A DNA stretch of 64,000 bases from Patagioenas fasciata (lineage: Eukaryota; Chordata; Aves; Columbiformes; Columbidae): contig NC_092523.1 of assembly GCF_037038585.1 (NCBI RefSeq), positions 33,643,501-33,707,500 on the forward strand, in the 5' to 3' direction. The notes beneath the pieces are model-generated. The model saw nothing but the letters and a program-made list of their open reading frames with translations, did no database searches and was not told the origin of the DNA. Shown here piece by piece: positions 48,901 through 59,905 of the stretch (position 1 is its first letter; each line of letters opens with the position of its first letter). The position numbers and the translations under genes were made by a program.

Positions 48901-50349
48901 TTTTATATTATTTTTCTGGTATTGTTAACATTTTCTATTCCTGGCATTTATTTTCCAAAATACATGGTCTCCATTACTGATAATACACTATTTTTCCTTT
49001 TTTTTTTTTTTCTGATCTTCTTCTATAATCATAGCCAAATATGTGTACATATTCACGGACTTTGGACACCCAAGATTTTTGAATGAAAAACTGTTGTTTT
49101 TTGCCTTACAGCAAAATTATAGAAAAAAAGTACTATAATTTTACTTAAGAAAAGCTATATGGGACAAAAAGTGCATAACGTTTTGGGCATTATCATAATT
49201 TTCTTATACGTGTATGTTGTTTGTACAGGAACTGTTGCTGTTTTCATGGGTGGAGACCAATAGCACAGAGGAAAGAAAGTTGCTACTTGAGAAATGATTG
49301 TTTAAAAGCATAAACAAAAATGTACATACAAGCAGGAGACAAGACGAAGCACTATTTTTGGTTAAAGAAAAAAAAAAATGTTTGGGTTCCACTGAGTAAC
49401 AATAATTACATTTAAAGTGCCTCTATGGGTTACTGGCTTTGAAGTGTGCAGAAATAAAAGTAACGACTTTTAAGTGTTGGTGAGTGTTCGATTTGTAACG
49501 GCCAGATAGCTCAGGTTGATACTAATTAAGGACTTATCTCTCATTCAGCTCTGGTCCAGTTTTACACTAAAATTATACATTTTGACATATTTTTTTGCTA
49601 CTTATATCCTTAAGCATAACAAGTAAGTGTCGCTGTGCCTCAGTAATTTAAGTATCATTATACAATTAGCTGAAGTGCTTGCTTGCATAACAGTAAATCA
49701 GCTGTGTGATTTTGAGTTGCATTTGTAACCAATTTATAATATAGCCAAGATGAGAGACTGTGTCTCAGTTCTCTGTTCTTCTCCTATTAGCCCTGAAACA
49801 AAATTAGACTTATAAGAAACAGTAGAATGTCATTAACCAACTTAATTTATCAAATTTACTTAAAGTATCTGAAGCATTATTCATCTAGCAGATGTATTAT
49901 ATGGATGAAAACTAATCTAGTATCATAACTATCAGTTTGTACCTCATAGCTTTCTGTTAGCCTGGCTCAGCTTTGAACTGAAAGATTTGAATTAAACACA
50001 AAGATTTAAACTCAAGTCAGGTACACCGTTTTCTCTAAGTCAGCTGTCTTCTGACTGTCTCTGAGTAAGAGGATTCTCTTTTTCTGGCCTTGCTACAGTA
50101 AGACTCCTTTGACTATGTTTCATCTATCCATGGAAGTTTAGTCTGAGATCCAATGACCCACTTATTGAACCTCTTTCCATCCCATTTTACTCTTAGGGAT
50201 ATAGCAGGATTTAAAACTGAACTCCCAATTCATATATCCACAGAGCAGCATTGGAGCAACACTGTCTTGCATCACCTGATGTCCTGGACCTCTGTAAACA
50301 GGAAAGTTGGTTCTTAGCATTTGGGTCTTGTGCGCTGTGCACGGTCTGT
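45903..50349. other. AT-rich noncoding stretch; candidate conserved segment near its right half
   Basis: No exon or transposon was recognised. Positions 49490-49760 are complex, non-repetitive and rich in homeodomain-like and POU-like cores (ACTAATTAAGG, TTACACTAAAATTATAC, AGTAAATCAGCTG). They are the second candidate for a conserved noncoding element. Several open frames below 100 codons (46792-47022, 48693-48980) show no motif. Confidence 0.45.
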
Positions 50350-50805
50350 CTCACATGGCGTCGTGTCACCATGATAGGCTCAGGGGGGGCCAGGATCAGC
50401 TCTTAGCCTTGCCTCACATGTAGACCAACCTTAGAGAGAAGGATCAGTTATATTCACTGCCAAATAATGAACCCCTTTCTCAGATGTTAGAAACAAACCT
50501 TCCCTGCAGATGTATAACCTGATTATATAACTTACTACATATATGTGACTTTGTTGCTCAAATCACAGAATGAATGTGAGCAGATCCAAGTACTTGTTCA
50601 AGCTGCTAGGACCTTCACCCATGAAAGCTCCTGGCTCTGTACCTAGTGCACCAACAATTTCAGAAGATGTCTCAAATGCAACAAAAAGTGTGAGGTGAAG
50701 CTTGAGGTTTTAAGGATCAGCATCAAAAAGCTCACACAAGAGATCTGCCCACAGCAGCAAGCGATCCTGTGCTTGGGTAATGGTGCTGCACACTGCTAGG
50801 GCTTC
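50350..50805 (+). pseudogene. Degenerate cysteine-rich/coiled-coil coding remnant, family unknown
   Basis: An ATG at about 50357 in a locally GC-richer patch opens MASCHHDRLRGGQDQL and meets a TAG at about 50423. The frame then stays open until a TGA near 50519. In another frame, from about 50545 to 50796, about 80 codons run with a single internal TAG (about 50644). They include LCT*CTNNFRRCLKC and then NKKCEVKLEVLRISIKKL. That is a CX2C...CX2C cysteine cluster followed by a heptad-like helix. A zinc-binding knuckle plus coiled coil is the general layout of several retroelement ORF1 proteins, so a decayed transposon ORF1 is one guess. A decayed host retrocopy is another. No family was identified, and chance cannot be excluded. 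Confidence 0.25.
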
Positions 50806-51168
50806 AGGGTGAGGTTATCTTTTGTTCCAATGCCTTTCCCTCACCTTTCCAGACTAAATACCAAGTCTTGAGAGAAAAGTAGGTAGGTGATTACATTATG
50901 TGTAGGTGACTATACAACTAGTGTACTAAAACTTATGTGTGGTCACAAGTTTTGCACAGTAGTTAGGTAGCATGCACTGCACGTCACCTCTGTCTCTACT
51001 TTTCTCAAAAGAAAAGTATTCTCTAAAAATTATACTAGCTGCCACATCCTTTTGAGTCACATTAGCTGACTTGTGAACCAGCTAAGCAAGAAATAGAGCT
51101 AGAACAGTACCATTGGACTGCATGACGAGCACACTGTTTTGCAGGAAACTGCTACTTAGAATTACAAA

Positions 51169-51747
51169 ATCATAATCATAGAATCGTTTAGGTTGGAAAG
51201 GACCTCTAAGATTATTAGTTCAACCATTAACTTAGCACTGCCATGTCCACCACTAAACCATGTCCCTAAGTGCCACATCTACATGTCTTTTAAACATGTC
51301 CAGGGCTGAGACTCAACCACTTCTGTGAGCAGTCTATTCCACACTTGACAACTCTTTTAGTGAAGAAATTTTTCCAAATATCCAATCTAAACCTCCCCTG
51401 GTGCAACTTGAGGCCATTTCCTCTTGTCCTGTTGTTACTTGGGAGAAGAGACTGACACCCCCCTCACTACAACCTCCTTTCAGATATTAATAGTTGTAGA
51501 CTGCAATAAAGTCTCCCCTCATCCTCCTTTTCTCCAGGATAAACAGTCACAGTTTTCTCAGCCACTTCTCATCAGACTTGTGTTCCAGACCCCTGACCAG
51601 TTTTGTTACCCTTCTGTGAACTTGTTCCAGCACCTCAATGTCTTTCTTGTAGAGAGGGGCCCAAAATTGAACACAGTATTGAAGGTGGAACCTCCACAGC
51701 ATCAAGCACCAGGGGACAATCACTTCCCTAGTCCTGCTGGCCACTTA
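51169..51747 (-). mobile_element. CR1 LINE, older 5'-truncated copy with ORF2 tail
   Basis: On the plus strand it opens with reversed octamers (AATCATAATCATAGAATCG) and GGTTGGAAAGGACCTCTAAG, then continues into inverted ORF2. Near its right end the minus strand still encodes [35 protein letters not shown] (51547-51744). This matches [36 protein letters not shown] of copy 1 with many replacements. Homology stops near CTGGCCAC at 51747. It is about 580 bp long and clearly a different, older subfamily than the plus-strand copies. Confidence 0.93.
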
Positions 51748-54700
51748 GGTTGAAGTATGGAATGTTCATGCTCTGAAGTTCCAGTCTTTAACTAAAAGCA
51801 ACAAGAATTAACAACAACAATAAAAACTGTATATTTTTGGCATATTCGTATTTATATTCTGTGTAATCCTACTACTTGACTATATACCACTACTGTTGCT
51901 TGATATAAAATTATATGGGATTTTTTTTTTTTTTGCTTCTTACCCTTACTTCTACCTATTTTCTCTTTAATACTACCCACTCCTTTGTTTCTTTATTTAA
52001 TGGACAAGGACAAAAAACTGCCACATGGTAATTCATGAAGGATGGTCTCCAAGCTGGTGAATCGTACCTGTATGGTGATTCTTTTTTTCTCACAAGTTTC
52101 AAGACAATTCACCCTCTTGGAGCCTTGCATAGAGCAGTTAAAATATGAGTATTTCCTCCTCTTCTTTCAAATTCATGTAGAATTACACTTCTCCCTGATA
52201 TAAACTCAGGAAGAGAATTTCTGCTAGATCTGGGAGTCCTAGGCAATTCTCCTAAATATGGTCTGGTTCTATTTTGCCTTTTTGAAACCAAATTAATTAG
52301 TGGCAACACACTCCTTCCTGTGTTTGCTTCATCTTTTCAGAATTTCCAATTTACAGTTCTTGATTCCTAAATAATGAAGCAATAAATTTCAGTTCTAGAA
52401 AATGTTGTTTCTTTGGGAGGAAAATAAGTTGTTCTCTTGAATTCTGAATAACCTGTGGGTGGCCCTGGATTCTTTCCAAGATCTACTGAAGATGAGACGA
52501 AACAGCCTGATTACTGTGAAAGGAAGAAAGCAGATGAGAGGAAAACAAAAACACAACAACAACAAAACACAAAGAAAAAAAAAATAAAAGTATTTTCAGG
52601 TATAACTGTATAAGAAAATCTAGAGCTAAACTTTGCCACTAATCTCCTCCTTCTATTCAGTAGCCCAAGATAGTAGGTGTTCCCAGTTCAATATTTCTTC
52701 TCTGCTATGTATTTTAACTTTCTTCATACAAGCAGCCAGAATTACTTAACATTATTTACTGTAGTTTTGCTCCCAGTATGGAACAAGGCTGGTTTTGACT
52801 GCAAACATTTGATGCCTTACATTTACGTATTACAAAATCAAAGCCAATCGTAGATTAAATCTAACTGTCTTTTTGTTTATCCCTTCTGCTTTTCACAGTG
52901 TGTTCAAAGTCAATAGAGGAGACAAATGTCCGGCTCTGTCTTTGATCCATACATGCTATTAATGTCCTTACAGACAGAGTGTTTTTAAAATTAAAAATAG
53001 AATTTTTTCTGTGCAGGTGGGATATTCTACAACATTACCCTAAACAGATCTAAACACCGCATCTCCTGCTAAAAAAATGAAAAAAAAAAAAAAGATAAAT
53101 AGTGAAAACTGGCATCATCAATGCCAAAAAAAAAAAAAAAGCAAAAAAGAAAAAATATTACTATTCATTTTAATGAAGCCAGGATTTCCTGCAAAGATTA
53201 AAACATTGGATATGTGTTTTCGTTTTCATGACTCCCAAAATATACTCCAGAACCACATATTGCTACTGGTCCCCAAAATTTCAAACTAAATAAAATTGGG
53301 GTATGGATACGTTTAAATAGACAGCTCATAATGATCAAGTGCTACAACAACAGATCTATTCATTCAGGAGGTCCTACTCAGCATTTTGAATAATCTCTGA
53401 AACAAAATTCCACATTATGGGACAATTTCTGTAATGGGAACATACATCTGGTGTCCCGACTATTTGTAATTTTAGGACACCCAGATTGTGTCACACAGTT
53501 TACTCTTCCCGCACTCATCACACCCTTCTGCAGAGAGACTGATGAAGACAGAGGGCTCATATGGTCACTCAACTCCTTACCAGCCTACAGCCACCAGGCT
53601 ACTCCTCAGAGCTCGTATATCATTTTGAGAGAGGCCCTTAACATTTACTAACCCTCCTGTCACAGCAAGCTGGCTGCCTTATCTGTCCCAGGAGCACTGG
53701 GGAAAGGGATGTGGAGGGAGAGAAGGAATACTAAGACTTTAAAACCAAGTGGAGCTTCATAGAAAACACAACCCCAGAAGAACTGGAAATGTAAAATAGT
53801 TCACAGTTCCTTACAACACAGCCAGTACAAGCGTGATGAAAGGAATAAGCCTAAGACTGCTCTTCTTACTGCTGAATATAGTATAATAACTCATTACTTA
53901 CCACTGGACTCCAAAATTCTGCAAGAAATTATGGGCTCACAGGCAAACCTGGAGCCTTTGAGGAATGTTTAAAGATGTCTGAATTATAAAAAACATGTTT
54001 AAAATCTCATATGGGCAGACCTCTCCCCACTGAACACCTTTGGAAGCCTAGGCATAAATTATTCCAACAAATGTCAGCTGCTGGAGAGCATAGGGGATTT
54101 TTTCTGCAGTATTTTTATGAAATATTAAGTGTCACTTAGTGTAACTGTGTGATCTCGATGGCTTAACTGACTTTAGGGGATTAACTTCTGTTCAGGGATA
54201 TTCTCTGGGATTGAGGAAAAGGCAGGCAATGAACTGATGTGTGGCACACTACCAGGCCTAGGTTGGAAGAACTACTGGGGCTCAATGACATTTGAACACA
54301 TTTAACTGTGCAGTTCTGTAGATAAATCAACCTTATTCTGCCTTGTGGGCTAGTGGTCAGCCTGTGAGGAAAGAACCTAATTACCTGAATAGGCTGACTA
54401 TAGAAACAGAAGGCAATGGTATATGTAAGAGTTATAAAATAAAGTGCCCTTTACCCTCTGGATGTTTGAACAGAAAAATAAAGACGTAATCAATGCATAG
54501 ATGAGAATCTCTGGTTCTGTGATTTAAAGAAGAAATGGTGTACCAGACACAAAATACTCCTAGAGCACTTTGACTCACTTCCTAAAAGCTGACCAATTTC
54601 CTGACAGACAAAACCAAAGAGAATGATATGTTTATTATTTTGGTTCCAACTACTTTCTGTGCTATTTAAAGTAAAGGGTAATTGTGGTTTAAGACTCTTA

Positions 54701-57194
54701 GAAAATCTGGAAGTCTTCTTTCAACTAACAGAAGCCTTGGAGAGTCCATTGTAAATACAGCACACCTGAATGCTCTGGGAGAGCATATTCATGAACTGTT
54801 GTGAAGCCAAGGTATCATCAGTAGTCCTGGGAATCAGATGAGAAGTGAAATGTTGTATACAGGGAGCTTAAGTCCTGAGAGAGACCCTACATGGGTAGGG
54901 TACTTAGAGACCTCATGAGAAACTAGCAAGTGCTGTGGTATGACTAAAAATACCTTTATTGTTATATTAACCACCCCTATCTTCCATTTAACTGTTCCCA
55001 TAAAGCCAACTGCTCTTACAAAATGCATTCGTGCATGTTTTCACATTGGATGTTAAAATATTAAAAAATTCAAAGGAAGTATTCATTCTAAGCATCTAAT
55101 ACTTTTACTTACTTGGATTTTGTAAGTGTATGGGGAATCCTGATAATCAAAACTTTCCTCAAAGTTATTTATTGCAAAGAAATACATTAGGTTGAGATCG
55201 GTCACAGAGGACTTTCACTGGTTGTGAAGTTCAGGTGCAGTTTTTTATTCATGTCTAGTATTTCCTAAAGATTTATAAGCACCCACACTGTAATTTACTT
55301 CATGCTGAGATGGTGGTGATATTAAGCTTTTTATTCACGGACACTGCTCTTGCTTATGTGTTACTAACCAGCATGCTGGTGACAGAACACAGGAAGGGCT
55401 GTTTGTAATAGGAACATTTCCTGTTGGTCTCTTAACACAGTGTTATACACCATAGCTATACTTTGCATACTATATAACACATAATAATGTTCAAATGAAT
55501 TATTATAGTGAATACTGCATTTCATCTTCATGGCACACCCCAAACACATCATACAGTGCAGCACATAACTGGCAGGTATGTGCCTACACTCTCACATAAC
55601 TCTGCTATTAACTGAAAAACTGGTACTTAGAGGAAAGTATTCTGGATTTAGTAAAAAGTTATCAGAAATCTATTGGGTTTTACCTATAAATTAAGTCACA
55701 TACTTTTAAATTTATTCCTTGTATTCATAACTGTGGTCAAGTTTTATTATATGCAGGTCAGAAGGCAGTTCGATAAATATAGAAATGGTACATTTTGTAC
55801 TCTTGCAATGCAACTATACAAAAATGTTATCAGGCAATTAATTTTTTCATTAAGCAGGCCCTAAATATTCTTCCATTTTCCACTATCAAGATATTATATT
55901 CCTAGGCAAGAGAAATAAATTTTTCATTAGTTGTGCAGAAGCAAGCTTGTCTGTGTCATATTTACCTTTTCTTTAATATTTTATTTTTCATAATAAAAAA
56001 ACACTTTGACCCTATTAGAGAAACAAGCACCATCTACCTAGTGTTGCATGGCAGCAAAAACATACACAAACTGAACCCAAAGGTGGTTCATGAACAAAAG
56101 AGGAAGCTGGTGCCTCACTCTATGCTCATGTTGTTCCTGAGGCTGTGAAAGTTCCTTACAGTCATACATGCACATGTACATGCAGACAGACAGATAAGTG
56201 CAGACAGTCACATGCCATTTCTAGGAGACCCCACATTTATCACTAGTCCTAAAGGCAAATTATGGATATTGGTTGGAAGCAAAGTGTGCTTTTATGCACC
56301 TTAGCATCCCAGAGAGGAAAGTTAAGGCATGAAGGAATTACGATGTGCTAGAAGACTTGCCACTTGTGTTGGCACCAGGACCCAAACCAGGCCACTGAGG
56401 CTTCAGAGCACAGCGCATCTGTCCTGTAAACACCTCTGTCCTTTACCATAATAGTCACTGCTCTCTGGAGAGGTTATGGAAAGGATGGGTCATTTGGGAA
56501 GAACAGACCTCTTTTACAAAGACCACACCAAGTTTTAGTGGAAAGAAGAAGTTTTCCAAAGAACTTTGTCTCTGTACTAAGCTAATGGTAAAATACTAGA
56601 ACTTTAGTTCTGGTCTGACTTTTCTATAGGACACTTTGCAACTGGCTGGCCACTTCTTGGGGAAGGATGCTATGCATTTATGTAGTAGATGTCAGAGGCA
56701 GTAGTATCACTGGTAAAATAGAATTTCTAGAAAGATGATGAAAGCATAACTGAGTAAGAAAAAGGATCTCTTAAAGGTCATCTCTTTCTTTAATCCAAGT
56801 TGGAGGACTTTCTAAGTACACTGAATTTTAATTTTGTCCTTTAAGAATGCTTGCTTATCCCAGATAAAATAATTCGTCAATCAATTAAAAATCTGATGAG
56901 AAGAAAAGTACCAAGCAAGCAAACAAAACATCAACAAAAAACCTGCACTTATACATTGTTAGTCATGAATCTTGATTATTTTCCAAGTTGCATGTGTTTT
57001 GCCCTAGTTCTGCAACTTGACTAAACTCAAATGGCCAGAGTCTTCCTTACCTGCAGGGAACGTACAGTGAGTGTAAAATAGCCATTGGCCACCCAGCGAT
57101 TACCCTTTACTTCCTGTTTTCTCTGTTAGCACTACACCACAGATATTGATTTAATAAAGAAGTAAAAAAATATTATCATCATAAAAGAAAGAAA
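51748..57194. other. Noncoding stretch, no gene seen
   Basis: No exon or transposon was recognised. T14 lies near 51925, and two poly-A tracts lie near 53079-53150. A short inverted repeat (CTGGTGTCC / GGACACCCAG, one-base bulge, about 18-nt loop) occurs at 53448-53484. Open frames are all below about 75 codons and carry no motif. Confidence 0.5.
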
Positions 57195-57202
57195 GTGATT
57201 TA
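57195..57202 (+). repeat. Candidate target-site duplication, left of CR1 copy 2
   Basis: GTGATTTA here recurs at 59898-59905 at the other end of the element. Its first six bases also continue the element's octamer tail (ATTCTGTG ATT), so target and tail share microhomology. Confidence 0.45.
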
Positions 57203-59903
57203 AAATGCCAACACTCAGGAAAGACAGGCCAGCCAGGTATGGTGGTGGAGTTGCTGTTTACGAGAGAAAGCAACTACAATGTATTGAGTATTGTCCAGAC
57301 ACACATAAGGAGCGAGTTGAGAGTCTATGGGTGAGAATTATGGGGCAGGTTGGCAGGGGTGATACTGTTGTGGGTGTCTATTATAGGCCACCAGATCAGG
57401 GTGAGGAAGTTGATGAGGCCTTCCACAAGCAGCTGAGAGCAGCCTCACAGTCACAGGCCCTTGGTTGTCATGGGGGATTTTAACTTCCCTGATGTTTGCT
57501 GGAAGGACTGCTCAGACAGACAGCCACAGTCCAGAAGGTTCCTCCAGTGCATTGATGATAACTTTCTGATGCAAATGGTGGAGAAGCCAATTAGGAGAGG
57601 TGCACTGGTGGACCTCATCCTCACTAACAAGGAGGGTCTGGTTGAAGCAGTAAAGGTCAAGTGCTGCCTTGGTTGCAGTGACCATGAGATGGTGGAGTTC
57701 AGGATCTTGTGTGGTAGGAACAGAATAGCAAGCAGAATTGCAACCCTGGACTTCAGCAGTGCAAACTTCTGTCATTTCAAACAATTTCTAGGGGAAATCC
57801 CAAGGCTGCTTGAAGGTAAAGGGGCCCAAGACAGTTGGTTAGTGTTCAGGACTGCTTCTACCAAGCTCAAGATCAGAGCATCCTGACACATAGGAAAGGA
57901 GCCAGGAGACCTGAGTGGTTAAACAGGAAACTGCTGGGTAAGCTCAAGTGGAAGAGGAGAGTTTATAGATCATGGAAGGAGGGACTGGCCACTTGGGAAG
58001 AATATAAGGCTGCTTTCAGAGGATGTAGGGAAGCAACTAGGAAAGCTAAGGCCTCCTTAGAATTAAAGCTGGTGAGAGGGGTCAAGGACAAGAGAAAGAG
58101 CTTTTTCAAACACATGGCAGAGAAAACTAACACCAGAGGTAATGTAGGCCCACTGATGAATGAGTGGGTGCCCTGGTGACAGAAGATACAGAGAAGGAAG
58201 AGTTACTGAATGCCTTCTTTGTCTCTGTCTACTCTGCCAGAGGCTGTCCTGAGGAGCCCCGTACCCCTGAGGCCCCAGAGGAAGTCAGAACAGTGGAGGA
58301 GTCAGCCTTAGTTGATGAGGACTGGGTTAAGGAGCAATTGGGCAATCTGGACATCCATAAATCCATGGGTCCAGATACGATGCATCCGCAGGTGCTGAGG
58401 GAGCTGGCTGAGGTCATTGCTAGAACACTCTCCATCATCTTTACCAAGTCTTGGGAAACAGTAGAGGTGCCTGAGGACTGGAGGAAAGCAAAGGTCACTC
58501 CAGTCTTCAAAAAGGGCAAGAAGGAGGACCCAGGTAACTATAGACCAGTCAGCCTCACCTCCATCCCTGGGAAACTGATGGAACGACTTATCCTTGGTGC
58601 CATCTCAAGGCATATCAGGGATAAGAGAGTCATTAGGGGCAGTCAACATGGCTTCACCAAGGGGAAGTCATGCTTGAGCAACCTCATAGCCTTTTATAAG
58701 GACATAACAAGATGGATGGATGATGGCAGAGTGGTGGATGTGGTCTGCCTTGACTTCAGTAAAGCATTTGACACAGTCTCCCACAGCATTCTCACAGCTA
58801 AACTGAGGAAGTGTGGTTTGGACGATCGGGTAGTGAGGTGGACTGTGAACTGGCTGAAGGAAAGAAGCCAGAGAGTTGTGGTCAACAGGGCGAAGTCTAA
58901 TTGGAGGCCTGTATCTAGTGGAGTGCCTCAAGGGTCAGTACTGGGGCCAGTATTATGCAATATATTTATCAATTACTTGGATGAGGGAATAGAGTGTACT
59001 ATCAGCAAGTTTGTTGATGACACCAAGCTGGGAGGAGCGTCTGACACCCCAGAAGGCTGTGCCGCCATACAGTGAAACCTGGACAGGCTGGAGAGTTGGG
59101 CAGAGAAAAACTTAATGAAATGTAACGAGGGAAAGTATAGAGTCTTACATCTGGGCAGGAACAACCCCAAGTTCCAGTATAGGTTGGAGAACAACCTATT
59201 AGACAGCAGTGTAGGGGAAAGAGGCCTGGGGATCCTGGTGGACAGCAGGATGACCATGAGCCAGCACTGTGCCCTTGTGACCAGGAAGGCAAATGGCTTC
59301 CTGGGGTGTATTAGAAGGGGGGTGATTAGTAAGTCGAGAGAGGTTCTCCTTCTCCTCTACTCTGCCCTGGTGAAACCACATCTGGAATATTGTGTCCAGT
59401 TCTGGGCCCCTCAGTTCAAGAAGGACAGGGAACTGCTGGAGAGAGTCCAATGCAGGGCAACAGAAACGATTAAGGGAGTGGAGCATCTCCCTTATGAGGA
59501 AAGGCTGAGGTAGCTGGGTCTTTTTAGCCTGGAGAAGAGGAGACTGAGAGGTGACCTTATTATTGTTTACAAATATATAAAGCGTGAGTGTCATAGGATG
59601 GAGTCAGACTCTTCTCGGTGACAACAAATGGTAAGACAAGGGGTAATGGGTTCAAACTGGAACACAAGAGGTTCCACTTAAATTTGAGAAGAAACTTCTT
59701 CTCAGTGAGGGTAACAGAGCACTGGAACAGGCTGTCCAGGGGGATTATGGAGTCTGCTACTCTGGAGAGATTCAAAACCTGCCTGGACACATTCCTGTGT
59801 AGTCTCATCGAGGTGTTCCTGCTCTGGCAGGGGGATTGGACTAGATGGTCTTTTGAGGTCCCTTCCAATCCCCTACATTCTGTGATTCTGTGATTCTGTG
59901 ATT
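57203..59903 (+). mobile_element. CR1 LINE copy 2, 5'-truncated with decayed ORF2
   Basis: Clear alignment to copy 1 starts at TCAGGAAAGACAGGCC (57215), which corresponds to 43194 in copy 1. Positions 57203-57214 may be diverged element sequence or filler. The copy therefore lacks ORF1 and about the first 60 residues of ORF2. It runs through the whole remaining ORF2 and 3' end, and finishes with three ATTCTGTG octamers (59877-59900) plus ATT. It is about 2.7 kb, in the same orientation as copy 1, and more diverged and mutated than copy 1. Confidence 0.95.
57205..59868 (+). pseudogene. CR1 ORF2 pseudogene, four frameshifts and two stops
   Basis: Compared with the open frame of copy 1, the lesions in order are as follows. 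There is a one-base insertion near 57461 (ahead of [10 protein letters not shown]) and a one-base loss near 57845. In-frame losses of about 6 and 9 bases lie near 57804 and 57893, and a one-base loss lies near 58165. A CGG-to-TGA stop is at 59073-59075, a GAG-to-TAG stop is at 59511-59513, and a one-base loss lies near 59595. The N-terminal endonuclease part with TNARS and TETWW is missing. The reverse transcriptase section 58164-59075 keeps [31 protein letters not shown] and FVDD (59010-59021). Both box aspartates therefore survive here, unlike in copy 1. It cannot make a full-length product. Confidence 0.93.
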
Positions 59904-59905
59904 TA
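59898..59905 (+). repeat. Candidate target-site duplication, right of CR1 copy 2
   Basis: GTGATTTA matches 57195-57202. It overlaps the last octamer by three bases and the partial fourth unit by three more. Confidence 0.45.
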
